Below, one piece after another: positions 29,376 through 37,733 of a stretch of 64,000 nucleotides of DNA. Source of the stretch: Mycolicibacterium anyangense (GTDB lineage Bacteria; Actinomycetota; Actinomycetes; Mycobacteriales; Mycobacteriaceae). The position numbers were made by a program, and so were the translations under genes. The stretch lies in NCBI RefSeq assembly GCF_010731855.1, contig NZ_AP022620.1:1984001-2048000 (forward strand), in the 5' to 3' direction. The notes under the pieces were generated by a model. The model did not search any database. It was not told the DNA's origin and saw only the letters and a program-made list of their open reading frames with translations. Within the stretch, counting starts at the first letter, position 1; each line of letters begins with the position of its first letter.

Positions 29376-30386
29376 CTAGCTGGATGAATTGTCCCGCAAG
29401 GCAAATCGGCGTTCTGCGTAGGCCAGATCATCGCGCCACAGTCGGGCCGCCGCCACCCGCATCAACGGGGTGATCAACGGCGCCGCCCGCAGCGAGTACT
29501 TGAAGCCGGTGCGATCGGACTGGGCGATCACGGCTTCGATCACCGCGGTGCGCGGGCGCCCGTCCGGCCCGGGGCCGATCGGCGTCGCGTGGGTCTCCAC
29601 CACGCTGCCGGTGCCCTCGCCGTCGACGATCCGCATGACGATGGTGCGCGGCTCCGGAGTGGTGAATTCGGCGATCACCGGGACGCCGAGCCGGCCCATC
29701 CGGAACGTCACCGCGACCAGGAACCGGTCAGCGTCCTCATCGGCATCGTCGGGCGGGGCGCTGAGCACCTCGAGCTGGGTGAACGAATAGGGGTGGAACC
29801 AGGCGCCATGCCACGGGTCGAGGCGGTTCGCGATGACGTCGGACGGCTCGCAGATGCCTTCGAGCCGGGTCACCGCGGCCAGCCGCGCGCCCGCAGGCCT
29901 CGGCGGGATCACCGGTTGGTCCAGCGGCTCCTCACCGCCGACCCGGTCGAGCCGGACCCAGACCAGAACACCATCATCGAACGCGCGCATCGGCTTCCAG
30001 CCGAACTCACGTGCGCCCTCGAGCTTCAGGCCGTGCCACGGGCAGATCAGCGCACCGCAGTTCACGGTTCCGGTGGCCAGGTCGGCCCCCAGGTGCGGGC
30101 AGGCCGCCGGGCCGACGTGCAGGCCACCGACCTGGTCGCGCCACGCCACGATCTCCACACCACCGACCCGGGTACCAAACGGCTTGTCGGCCTTCACATC
30201 CGAACTGGCGGCGAAAACGAACCAGTTGCCGCTGGGCCGCTGCTCGGCCCGATGCAGGGCGGCATTGATCAACGCTGGCTCGGCGTCTTGGTAGGTGGGC
30301 TTCTGGTTGGCCCAATCCAGCTTCGGAACAACCTGCAGCGGAACACCTTTGGGGAAGCGGGCGGCCAGCCGGGAGGTGATGCTCAT
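29376..30386 (-). CDS. Rieske non-haem iron oxygenase in the carotenoid operon (DUF5914-like)
   Basis: A 336-residue protein starting MSITSRLAARFPKGVPL; the 4-bp overlap with crtU fixes ATG at 30386. The Rieske [2Fe-2S] site is complete: C96-x-H98, 16 residues, C115-x-x-H118. The catalytic-iron motif N187-xx-D190-xx-H193-x4-H198 is the canonical one of Rieske oxygenases, so it should be an active oxygenase, not just a ferredoxin. I associate it with the DUF5914 family. Coupling to crtU suggests oxidation of the carotenoid end group or its ring methyls, which is inference. No reductase/ferredoxin partner is in the operon. Confidence 0.82.
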   Translation of the reverse strand: MSITSRLAARFPKGVPLQVVPKLDWANQKPTYQDAEPALINAALHRAEQRPSGNWFVFAASSDVKADKPFGTRVGGVEIVAWRDQVGGLHVGPAACPHLGADLATGTVNCGALICPWHGLKLEGAREFGWKPMRAFDDGVLVWVRLDRVGGEEPLDQPVIPPRPAGARLAAVTRLEGICEPSDVIANRLDPWHGAWFHPYSFTQLEVLSAPPDDADEDADRFLVAVTFRMGRLGVPVIAEFTTPEPRTIVMRIVDGEGTGSVVETHATPIGPGPDGRPRTAVIEAVIAQSDRTGFKYSLRAAPLITPLMRVAAARLWRDDLAYAERRFALRDNSSS

Positions 30387-31933
30387 GACGCCTGGGCCTT
30401 CCTCGGGGTGACCAGCCGACGCAGGACCGGTGAACGGCCCTGCACCGGGACGGTGTGCACCGTGTGGCCGCTGACCCCCCACCCGGCCAGCAGCCGGTTC
30501 GCTGCCGTCCACCCCGTGGTGGCAGCGCGCTCCATCAACGCTACCGGCAGATCGATGCGGATGCCGTCACCGGCGAGCATCAGATTGGGCACCGGCGTCT
30601 CGACAGTGGGCCGCCCGGCAAAGGAGCCGGGGAAGAACAGCGGGCAGTCGTCGCGGAACAGGATGGTCTCCTTGACGATCCCGGCCCGCGCCGTCTCCGG
30701 ATAGAGCTGGTGCAGCCGGCCCAGCATGCGTTCGCGCAGCCCCTCGAACGGCGGCGGATCCACTACCGAATAGGAATGCACCTCGACCACCGAACCACCA
30801 TGTACCCGCGCCCATTCGGCGGCCTGCCGCTCGTAGCTGCTCACCACGCTGATGTTGTCGACGGGTTCGAGTCCGCCGGTGCCCAGGAAGGGCGGACGGT
30901 CCGCGTCGACCGGCCGGTCCAGCCACAACCGCTGCACCACGAACGGCGGAGCGGTACGCAGCCCCGCGATCTGTTCGCGCCAGTGCTGGTCACCCAAATC
31001 GGGCGACGCCGCCACGATCTGCTGCAGGCCGCCCGGATCGGTGGCCAGCACCACGGCGTCGGCCTCAACGGTGGTTCCGTCGGACACCCGCACCTGAAAC
31101 CTCTTGGGCCCACCGATACTGACCGACTCGACCGACACCCCGGTGCGGAAAACCACACCCTGCTCGACGAGATACTCCCCCAACGGATCCCACAGCGCGG
31201 TGTTGAAATTGGACTCGGCGACGTCGAACACCAGACCCTCGCTGGAACCCAGGAAGTAGATGTGGAACATCGCGGCCAACTCCGCGGCCGACAACCGCTC
31301 CGGGCGAGCGAAGAAGCTGCGGGCGAACACCTCGAACGCCAGATGCCGGGCGGCCACCGGGAAGTTGATGTTGGTCAGGAACGTCTCGGCGTCCAGATCG
31401 TCGAGCTGATCGTAGATCTCGGGCACCGACACCGCGGCCAGCGGAGCGGCCGCGGGAGCGTTGAGCCGCAACAGATCTCGCATCCGGAAGGTTGGACTGC
31501 GCAGTGCGAACACCAGGGCGTTCCACGGCGGTGTCTTGGGCAGGCCGCGGAAGGTGTCCCGGCGGCCCTCACCGTCGACCAAGGGGTAGTCCTCGACCGG
31601 CCGCAGCCGCTCGAGGCCGGGATCGCTGCGCCGGAGCAGCGCGCGCAGGTTGTAGTACTGCCGGAAGAAGGCGTGGAAGCCGCGGTTGTTGGCCACCTCG
31701 CCACCTGCTGGATCCCCCGCGTCGAGCGTCTCCGTCCAGCCTCCGACGCGGCCACCCAGATACTCCTGGCGCTCCAGGACATCCACGGAGACGCCGCGTT
31801 CGGCCAGACCGGTGGCTGCCGCCAGACCGGCGATCCCGGCACCGACGACGACGACGTGCGGGGTGCTGGGCAGCGCGTTGGCATGCGGGAGCCCGGACTG
31901 AGCCGGATGTGCGACTCGGCGTGGATCGATCAT
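30383..31933 (-). CDS. crtU: Carotenoid ring desaturase/methyltransferase (isorenieratene synthase type)
   Basis: A 516-residue FAD oxidoreductase of the CrtI/amine-oxidase superfamily: VVVGAGIAGLAAATGLAERG at about residues 28-47, ERQEYLGGRVGG (about 54), and C-terminal LMLAGDGIRIDLPVALMERA. The segment RGFHAFFRQYYNLRALLRR and NFNTALWDPLGEYL are, as I recall, characteristic of CrtU, which desaturates the beta-ring and shifts a methyl group to give aromatic chi rings (beta-carotene to isorenieratene). It overlaps the methyltransferase gene before it and the Rieske gene after it by 4 bp each. Confidence 0.87.
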   Translation of the reverse strand: MIDPRRVAHPAQSGLPHANALPSTPHVVVVGAGIAGLAAATGLAERGVSVDVLERQEYLGGRVGGWTETLDAGDPAGGEVANNRGFHAFFRQYYNLRALLRRSDPGLERLRPVEDYPLVDGEGRRDTFRGLPKTPPWNALVFALRSPTFRMRDLLRLNAPAAAPLAAVSVPEIYDQLDDLDAETFLTNINFPVAARHLAFEVFARSFFARPERLSAAELAAMFHIYFLGSSEGLVFDVAESNFNTALWDPLGEYLVEQGVVFRTGVSVESVSIGGPKRFQVRVSDGTTVEADAVVLATDPGGLQQIVAASPDLGDQHWREQIAGLRTAPPFVVQRLWLDRPVDADRPPFLGTGGLEPVDNISVVSSYERQAAEWARVHGGSVVEVHSYSVVDPPPFEGLRERMLGRLHQLYPETARAGIVKETILFRDDCPLFFPGSFAGRPTVETPVPNLMLAGDGIRIDLPVALMERAATTGWTAANRLLAGWGVSGHTVHTVPVQGRSPVLRRLVTPRKAQAS

Positions 31934-32655
31934 CGTGGTGCGTCCGCCAGGAAGGTGTGGACGATGTCACGCTGCCAGCCGGGCATGGTCTCACTGTGCA
32001 CGCCGGTGAACCCGGCAGCGACGAGCCTGCGCTGGAAGTCCCTGGCACCGTCGAAGGTGTTCACGCTGCGCCAGAGGTGGCGGTAGAGCGTGCTGTCACC
32101 GGTCTGCCGCCAGCCGGCCGGGATGATGATGCCCCAGCACACGGCGTTCCACATCGCCTTGGCTGCCCGGGAGTCACTCACCGAGTACTCGTGCACGGCC
32201 AGGGTGGCGCCGGGGCGGAGCAGTCCGCGGAAGGTCCTGAGCACCGAGTCGGGATCAGCCAGGTTGCGCAGCAGGTAGGCGGCCAGGATTCCGTCGAATG
32301 GTCCCTGGACCCCCGCATCGGCGATCCCTTCGATCGGGGTGTGCACGAAGCGAACGGTCGCCGGCCACGACTTGGCCCGGGCCTGGGTCAGCATTCCCGC
32401 CGAAGCGTCGACGGCGACGATCTCGGCGTGCGGCGCGGCCTCGAGCAGTGCCGCCGTGGACGCACCGGTGCCACAGCCGGCATCCAGCAGGCGCAGCCCG
32501 CGTCCACCGTCGGCGATCCGCATCCGTCGCGCCGAGATCCGCAGGTGGTCGTGATAGCCGGGGTTGGCCCCAACCAGCCGGTCATAGGCCGCCGCACCGA
32601 CGTCGAAGGCTCCGGGAACCTGCTCGCGCTGCAGTCCGCGTTGACCGACACTCAC
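31930..32655 (-). CDS. CrtT-like SAM-dependent methyltransferase
   Basis: A 241-residue class I methyltransferase with motif I LDAGCGTGASTAAL (about residues 52-65) and the acidic VAVDAS that follows. VPGAFDVGAAAYDRLVGANPG near the N-terminus resembles UbiE-type and Streptomyces CrtT proteins, found next to crtU in isorenieratene clusters. Its exact role is not settled to my knowledge. GTG 32655 was chosen as start; the longer frame to 32970 overlaps crtB and is not homologous. A GGAC-containing purine stretch precedes it. It overlaps crtU by 4 bp. Confidence 0.82.
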   Translation of the reverse strand: MSVGQRGLQREQVPGAFDVGAAAYDRLVGANPGYHDHLRISARRMRIADGGRGLRLLDAGCGTGASTAALLEAAPHAEIVAVDASAGMLTQARAKSWPATVRFVHTPIEGIADAGVQGPFDGILAAYLLRNLADPDSVLRTFRGLLRPGATLAVHEYSVSDSRAAKAMWNAVCWGIIIPAGWRQTGDSTLYRHLWRSVNTFDGARDFQRRLVAAGFTGVHSETMPGWQRDIVHTFLADAPR

Positions 32656-32698
32656 CACCGGCGGTCCTTTCGATCGACGATGTCGCGGAACAAGTACA

Positions 32699-33634
32699 TC
32701 AGGCGGCGCCGTACTTTCGGGCACGTCTAGCCCGAACCAGTCCGCCGGCGAACACCTGGACCCGCCGACCGTTACCGACCGTAGCGCGCTGGCTGAACAC
32801 CTCGAAGTCCAGCGCTTCGATGCGGTCGAGGATCTCCGAGTACAGCGTGAACGCGGTGGCCACGCAGGGTCGCGACGGTGGCGCGAGCAGGGCGATGCCC
32901 TTGCGCGCCTCGCGATAGACCTCGCGGGTGGTGTCGTGCTGAGCGGCCAGGGCCTGACGCACCCGGGCATCGGTGCGGCGGCTCCGGTGGCACCACGTCA
33001 GCAGATCGCGGTCCACCCCGAAGGCGGCGAGTTCGTCGGCGGGCAGGTACACCCGGTTGCGGTCGAGGTCTTCGTCGATATCGCGCAGGAAGTTGGTCAG
33101 CTGGAAGGCCCGGCCCAACGCCTCGGCGAACGGTTCGGCTTCGGCGGTGGGCACGACCGTCCCGAGGATGGGCAACATCTGCAGGCCGATCACCTCGGCC
33201 GACCCGCGCATGTAGTGGTTGAGCGCAGCACGGTCGGGATAGTCGGTGACGGTCAGATCCATCCGCATCGAGGTCAGGAAGTCGTCGAACAGATCCAGCG
33301 GGATGCGGTAGGTACGCGCGGTGTGCAGCACCGCGGGCAGCACCGGCTCACTGGGATCGGCTGTGCCGCTGAAGAATTTGGCCGACAAGGTGTCCAGCCG
33401 GGCCTCCCGCTCGGCAATCGTGGCCGTCGAGTCCAGGTCGTCGAGGATGTCGTCGGCATAACGGGCGAAGCCGTACAGCGCGTGCACGGCAGGCCGCTGC
33501 GGCGGTGCCAGCAGCCGGGTGGCCAGGAAATAGGTTCGGCCGTGCTGGGCGTTGAGCCTGCGGCAGTACCGGTAGGACTCGCGTAACCGCTCGTCGTCGA
33601 TCCCAGCGGCGTGTAACTCGGTGTGGATCATCAC
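32699..33634 (-). CDS. crtB: Phytoene synthase
   Basis: CrtB joins two geranylgeranyl diphosphates head-to-head to phytoene, the first committed carotenoid step. The 311-residue protein carries the two aspartate-rich motifs of the trans-isoprenyl diphosphate synthases HH family: ARYADDILDDLD (about residues 57-68) and LRDIDEDLDRNRVYLP (about 184-199). The start overlaps the crtI stop by 1 bp, so the two are translated together. Confidence 0.95.
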   Translation of the reverse strand: MMIHTELHAAGIDDERLRESYRYCRRLNAQHGRTYFLATRLLAPPQRPAVHALYGFARYADDILDDLDSTATIAEREARLDTLSAKFFSGTADPSEPVLPAVLHTARTYRIPLDLFDDFLTSMRMDLTVTDYPDRAALNHYMRGSAEVIGLQMLPILGTVVPTAEAEPFAEALGRAFQLTNFLRDIDEDLDRNRVYLPADELAAFGVDRDLLTWCHRSRRTDARVRQALAAQHDTTREVYREARKGIALLAPPSRPCVATAFTLYSEILDRIEALDFEVFSQRATVGNGRRVQVFAGGLVRARRARKYGAA

Positions 33635-35160
33635 TACCTGCTTCCCGACCTGGTGATGGTGCGTTTGCGGAACAGTTCGTCGACCGGGCCCGCGATTCGC
33701 TCGGCGGCAAGCCGGCCCGACAGCAGTGCGGTGGGCACCCCCACCCCGGGGACCGTGGATCCGCCGGCCAGCACCGCGTTGTCGATCCCGCGCACCAGGT
33801 TGGCGGGCCGGAACGGACCGGTCTGCGAGAAGGTGTGGGCCAGCGCAAACGGCGAACCGGCCGCCATCCCCTGGCGCGCCCAGTCCGCGGGAGTGACGAT
33901 GTCCAGGACATCCGCGTCGTCGTCGAGCCCCGGCAGCAACCGCTCACTTGCCTTGGTGAGCACCTGCTGAGCATACGCCTCGCCCGCCGAAGCCCAATTC
34001 ACAACGCCCACATCGAGATTCGGAGCTGGAGCCAGGATATAGAGCAGGTCTCGGCCCACCGGGGCCAGGCTGGGATCGCCCGCGGTGGGTCTGGTGACCA
34101 GCAGCGAGGGATCACTCATCAGCTGACCCTCGCGGATGATCTCGTCGAAGGTACCCGCCCACTTCTTACCGAAGCTGATGTTGTGGTGGACCAACTTGTC
34201 ACCCACCGCGGGCACGCCGGCGTGGATGACGACGGCCGAGGGGGCGGGCAGGATCTTGACGGCACGCCGCGGCGTCCGGCCCAGCAGTTGATAGGTCAGC
34301 GGCAGTTCGGTGGTGAGAACCACCGCGTCACAAGCGATCCGGTCGCCATTGTCGGTACGCACAGCGGTCACCCGGGAACCGGACTTCTCCAGCGAGGTCA
34401 CCGAGGACCGGTAGCGGAACTCCACCCCCGCCGCGGCCGCCGCGGCGGCTAGCGCCTCGGGGACCGCCCGCATACCGCCACGCGGGAAGTACACCCCGGC
34501 GACGGTATCCATGTAGGCAATCACCGCATAGGCTGCCAGCGCCTGCTGCGGGGGAACCCCGGCGTAGAGCGCCTGGAAGGTGAAAACCCGTTGTAGGCGT
34601 TCGTCTTTAATGTACTTGCCGACCATCTTCTCCCAGCCGCGGAAACCGCCGATCGCGGCGAGGCGGGCCAGTTGCGGGGTCAGCAGGGACAACGGAGAGT
34701 CGAAGTTCGAGGCGATGAACCCCTTCATCTCCAGCTGGTAGAGCTCGGTGAGCCAGCTGCGCATCCGGAGGTATCCGGCGGCCTCGGTGGGCCCGGCGAA
34801 CTGTTCGATGGCTGCGGTCATCGCCGCGGCATCGGTGTGGACATCCAGCGACGAACCGTCGGCGAACGAGGCCCGGTAGGCCGGATCCACCAGATCGAGC
34901 TGGAGGTGGTCGTCCATCGAGGCGCCGACCGCGGCGAACGCCTCGTCGATGATGTCGGGCATCGTCAGCACAGTGGGGCCGGTGTCGATGCGATACCCGC
35001 GGATGTCGGCCTGGCCCATCCGCCCACCCGGGAACGGGTAGCGCTCGACCACCGTCACCGACCGGCCGCGCCCGGCCAGCTGCAGGGCAGCGGACAAGCC
35101 GGACAGCCCGGCTCCGACTACCACGACGTGGTCGGTCGCCCCTGGCACGGTACGCATCAT
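33634..35160 (-). CDS. crtI: Phytoene desaturase
   Basis: CrtI desaturates phytoene stepwise to lycopene using FAD. The 508-residue protein has VVVGAGLSGLSAALQLAGRG (about residues 13-32), ERYPFPGGRMG (about 38) and the C-terminal signature NLVRGIDNAVLAGGSTVPGVGVP-like stretch (about 455-477) typical of bacterial CrtI. It lies between crtE (15 bp upstream) and crtB (1-bp overlap). Confidence 0.95.
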   Translation of the reverse strand: MMRTVPGATDHVVVVGAGLSGLSAALQLAGRGRSVTVVERYPFPGGRMGQADIRGYRIDTGPTVLTMPDIIDEAFAAVGASMDDHLQLDLVDPAYRASFADGSSLDVHTDAAAMTAAIEQFAGPTEAAGYLRMRSWLTELYQLEMKGFIASNFDSPLSLLTPQLARLAAIGGFRGWEKMVGKYIKDERLQRVFTFQALYAGVPPQQALAAYAVIAYMDTVAGVYFPRGGMRAVPEALAAAAAAAGVEFRYRSSVTSLEKSGSRVTAVRTDNGDRIACDAVVLTTELPLTYQLLGRTPRRAVKILPAPSAVVIHAGVPAVGDKLVHHNISFGKKWAGTFDEIIREGQLMSDPSLLVTRPTAGDPSLAPVGRDLLYILAPAPNLDVGVVNWASAGEAYAQQVLTKASERLLPGLDDDADVLDIVTPADWARQGMAAGSPFALAHTFSQTGPFRPANLVRGIDNAVLAGGSTVPGVGVPTALLSGRLAAERIAGPVDELFRKRTITRSGSR

Positions 35161-35175
35161 CTTCTCCTGTTCGTT

Positions 35176-36360
35176 CTAGGTCACTCGCAGGGTGCAGGCC
35201 GCAGCCATATTGGCCAGCGTCGACTGCACCCAGCCGTCAATTCGGTTGTCGCTCACGCGATCCACCGCGGTGGCGACCAGGTCGTCGATCATGTCCTCGA
35301 TCCACTCGACGGCACCGGTCGCAACGATCAGATTGCGCCAGCGGGTGATGTCGGCGGTGTCGAGTTCCTCGGCGTTCATCAGCTCGACGAACTGCCTGCG
35401 GATGGTGGCGTCGGCCATCTGGTGGGCGGCGACCACGACGCTGGTGGCCTTGCGCTCGGCAAGGTCTCCCCCGATCGGCTTGCCCGTCACCGTCGGTGAA
35501 CCGAACACACCCAGGATGTCGTCACGCAGCTGGAACGCCTCGCCGACAGCGCTGCCATATTCGCCGAGCGCCCCGATCAGATCCTCGCAACCGGCCATCG
35601 CCGCACCGATCTCCAGCGGGCGGCGCACGGTGTAGTTACCCGACTTGCGCCGCGCGACATCGAGCACCTTGTCCAGGGTGGGCACGGCGCCGTAATCGTT
35701 GGCGACGTCGGCGAACTGGCCCACCGCCAGTTCCACCCGCATCGCGTCGTAGCGGCGCCAAGCCCGAGCCAGCGCGTCGGCCGGCACACCGCTGTCGCGC
35801 ATCATCTGCTCGGCCCACACCAGACACAGGTCCGACAGCAGGATCGCCGCCGAGGCGCCGAACCGCCACTGCGACCCGTTGAAGCCGTGATCGCGATGCC
35901 ATTGGCCGAACTGCACGTGCGCGGCAGGCGCGCCGCGGCGCATGTCCGAATCATCCATCACGTCGTCCTGCAGCAGCGCGAAGGCGTGCAGCAGCTCGAG
36001 TCCGGCCGACGCGCGCAACGCGGCCTCGTCCGGCCCCGCCCCGCACAGCCAGCCCAGATACATGAACGTGGACCGCAGGCACTTACCGCCGCCGACGAAC
36101 TGCACCAGGATGTCGGACGCGACGTCGATTCCGGTGCCGGCCAGTTGCGGGACGCAATGGCTGTCGACGAAGTCTGCGACGTGGGCGAGCGCAGCCTGCC
36201 GCACACCGTTGCGCCAGATCTCGAACTGCGCGTCGTGCTCCACGGCCACCCCGGTGGCCGATGGCACGCGCACATCGCTGCGCGAGACTGCGTCAGATGC
36301 GCGCAATGGCTGCTCCTTCCCCGTGGCGGGCCACTTCGGCCCGGGCCGAGCACCGTGCAT
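35176..36360 (-). CDS. crtE: Geranylgeranyl diphosphate synthase
   Basis: CrtE extends farnesyl or shorter allylic diphosphates with isopentenyl diphosphate to C20 GGPP. The 394-residue protein has the first aspartate-rich motif LLQDDVMDDSDMRRG (DDxxD, about residues 124-138) and a second in FQLRDDILGVFG. Residues 1-45 are an unusual Pro/Arg/Ser-rich extension compared with typical 350-residue family members. ATG 36360 was preferred to an earlier ATG at 36387 because GGAGGGG lies 6 bases before it. It is the first gene of the carotenoid operon, divergent from the cysteine-rich protein gene. Confidence 0.9.
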   Translation of the reverse strand: MHGARPGPKWPATGKEQPLRASDAVSRSDVRVPSATGVAVEHDAQFEIWRNGVRQAALAHVADFVDSHCVPQLAGTGIDVASDILVQFVGGGKCLRSTFMYLGWLCGAGPDEAALRASAGLELLHAFALLQDDVMDDSDMRRGAPAAHVQFGQWHRDHGFNGSQWRFGASAAILLSDLCLVWAEQMMRDSGVPADALARAWRRYDAMRVELAVGQFADVANDYGAVPTLDKVLDVARRKSGNYTVRRPLEIGAAMAGCEDLIGALGEYGSAVGEAFQLRDDILGVFGSPTVTGKPIGGDLAERKATSVVVAAHQMADATIRRQFVELMNAEELDTADITRWRNLIVATGAVEWIEDMIDDLVATAVDRVSDNRIDGWVQSTLANMAAACTLRVT

Positions 36361-36534
36361 GCCATACCCCTCCGGAAGTTGATGCAACCAGACGGCGGTG
36401 CCCTTGGCTCCAATTCAAGGCGAGTGGGGACTGCAATGCCTCGTCAGAACGCACATGGTCACGTACGCGTAATTTTCTCTTCCACCCACCGAGATGGACC
36501 GGAACGGCCTTCTCGCCGCTGAAATACTGAGCCG
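36361..36534. promoter_or_regulatory. Divergent intergenic region, crtE / cysteine-triplet protein
   Basis: This 174-bp gap must carry promoters for the carotenoid operon (minus) and the cysteine-rich gene (plus). It is locally AT-rich around GTAATTTTCTC (about 36469-36480). No confident -35/-10 pair or perfect palindrome was found. The plus-strand gene has no Shine-Dalgarno in the 15 bases before its ATG and may be leaderless, with AATACT as a weak -10. Confidence 0.5.
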
Positions 36535-36996
36535 ATGCAGACCACCGCCGGTGACGTCGGGACCGATGCCGGATCCATCGCCACCGAGCGCAGCACCGCC
36601 GTGGCCGGGTCCATCGCCACGATCAGCAGTGTGGCGGTGGCCGGCTCGATCGCCACCGCGGGCAGCGCAGCCGTGGGCGGTTCGGTGTCCACATCGGGTA
36701 GTGCCGTCGTGGTGGGGTCGATCGCCACCGCGGGCAGTGCGGTGGTCGCCGGCTCGATTCTCAGTGTCGGCAGCGCCGTGATTGCGGGCTGCCTGCTGAC
36801 GCTGCTCTGCATCGCCATGCGCGAATGTGTCGCCTGCGCAGCATGTTTCGCCTGCCGCAAGTGTCTGGCGTGCCTGGCCTGCGCCCGGTGCACCGACTGC
36901 GTGGGATGTGTCGGGTGCTACAACTGCTCGGGACTGCGCAACGCGGTGGGCCTACGCAACGTACATGCCCAGCCGGGCGGAGAGGTTGGTCAATGA
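36535..36996 (+). CDS. Repeat protein with 12 consecutive xxC cysteine triplets, unknown function
   Basis: A 153-residue protein in three parts. Residues 13-85 are seven copies of a 12-residue repeat, with the GS (last copy GC) pair at 13, 25, 37, 49, 61, 73 and 85 and consensus SAVVAGSIATAG. Residues about 80-95 are hydrophobic (AVIAGCLLTLLCIAM) and could be a membrane segment. Residues 98-131 have a cysteine at every third position (12 in succession), then SGLRNAVGLRNVHAQ. The 12-residue repeat resembles a beta-solenoid in period; the triplets could bind metal or continue a solenoid with a cysteine ladder. Its stop overlaps the SDR start by 4 bp. I do not recognise a named family. Confidence 0.75.
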   Translation: MQTTAGDVGTDAGSIATERSTAVAGSIATISSVAVAGSIATAGSAAVGGSVSTSGSAVVVGSIATAGSAVVAGSILSVGSAVIAGCLLTLLCIAMRECVACAACFACRKCLACLACARCTDCVGCVGCYNCSGLRNAVGLRNVHAQPGGEVGQ

Positions 36997-37733
36997 CACA
37001 GCTGAGCGGCAAGGTCGCCCTGGTGACCGGAGCGTCGTCGGGGCTCGGGGCCGCGGCGGCCCAGGTCTTCGCCGAGCGCGGCGCCTCGGTCTACGGCATC
37101 GCGCGGGACACCGAGCGGATGGCGACGGTGTTCGAGTCGGTCCCCGGTGGCGCGTTCGCCTCGGTCGACATCACCAGCGCCCAGGCCTGCCGGGACGCCG
37201 TCGCCGGCTGCGTGGAGCAGTTCGGCCGGCTCGACGTCCTGGTCAACGCCGCCGGGTTCCACCAGATGCGGCACACCACCTCGGTGACCGATGACGACTG
37301 GGACTACGACCTGGCGGTGAACCTCAACGGGCCGTTCTTCCTGTGCCGGGCGGCACTGCCCCACCTGCTCGAGGTCGGCGGCAACATCGTCAACGTGGCC
37401 TCGATCGCCGGGATCGAGGGTGAGGTGTACTCGGCCGGGTACTGCGCAGCCAAGCACGGCCTGGTCGGGATGACCCGGGCGCTGGCGGTGGAGTTCACCA
37501 AGGAGCAACTGCGGGTGAACGTGGTGTGCCCGGGCGGCATGCTCACCCCGCAGGTGACGGAGTTCGCCACCCCGGATGACGCCGACTGGAACCTGATCAT
37601 GCGGATCGCCGCGCCGCGCGGAATGATGGATCCACGCGATGTGGCGAAAGTGATCGCCTTCCTGGCCAGCGACGACGCCTCGACCATCCACGGCGCCGTC
37701 TACAACGTCGACAACGGCAAGACGGCGGGCTAG
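36993..37733 (+). CDS. Short-chain dehydrogenase/reductase (FabG-like)
   Basis: A 246-residue classical SDR: TGASSGLGAA (about residues 12-21), NAAGFHQM, and the catalytic SAGYCAAKHG with Tyr about 150 and Lys about 154. C-terminal GAVYNVDNGKTAG is typical of NAD(P)-dependent alcohol/3-oxoacyl dehydrogenases. It is translationally coupled (ATGA) to the cysteine-triplet protein. It may act in carotenoid tailoring or be unrelated. Its last three codons and stop form one arm of a hairpin shared with the convergent SRPBCC gene. Confidence 0.87.
   Translation: MTQLSGKVALVTGASSGLGAAAAQVFAERGASVYGIARDTERMATVFESVPGGAFASVDITSAQACRDAVAGCVEQFGRLDVLVNAAGFHQMRHTTSVTDDDWDYDLAVNLNGPFFLCRAALPHLLEVGGNIVNVASIAGIEGEVYSAGYCAAKHGLVGMTRALAVEFTKEQLRVNVVCPGGMLTPQVTEFATPDDADWNLIMRIAAPRGMMDPRDVAKVIAFLASDDASTIHGAVYNVDNGKTAG

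Noticed and set aside
32656..32970. N-terminal extension of the CrtT-like methyltransferase
   Set aside because: The same frame is open for 105 more codons, but it reads antisense-like within crtB, is Arg/Ser/Pro-rich and is not part of the methyltransferase fold.
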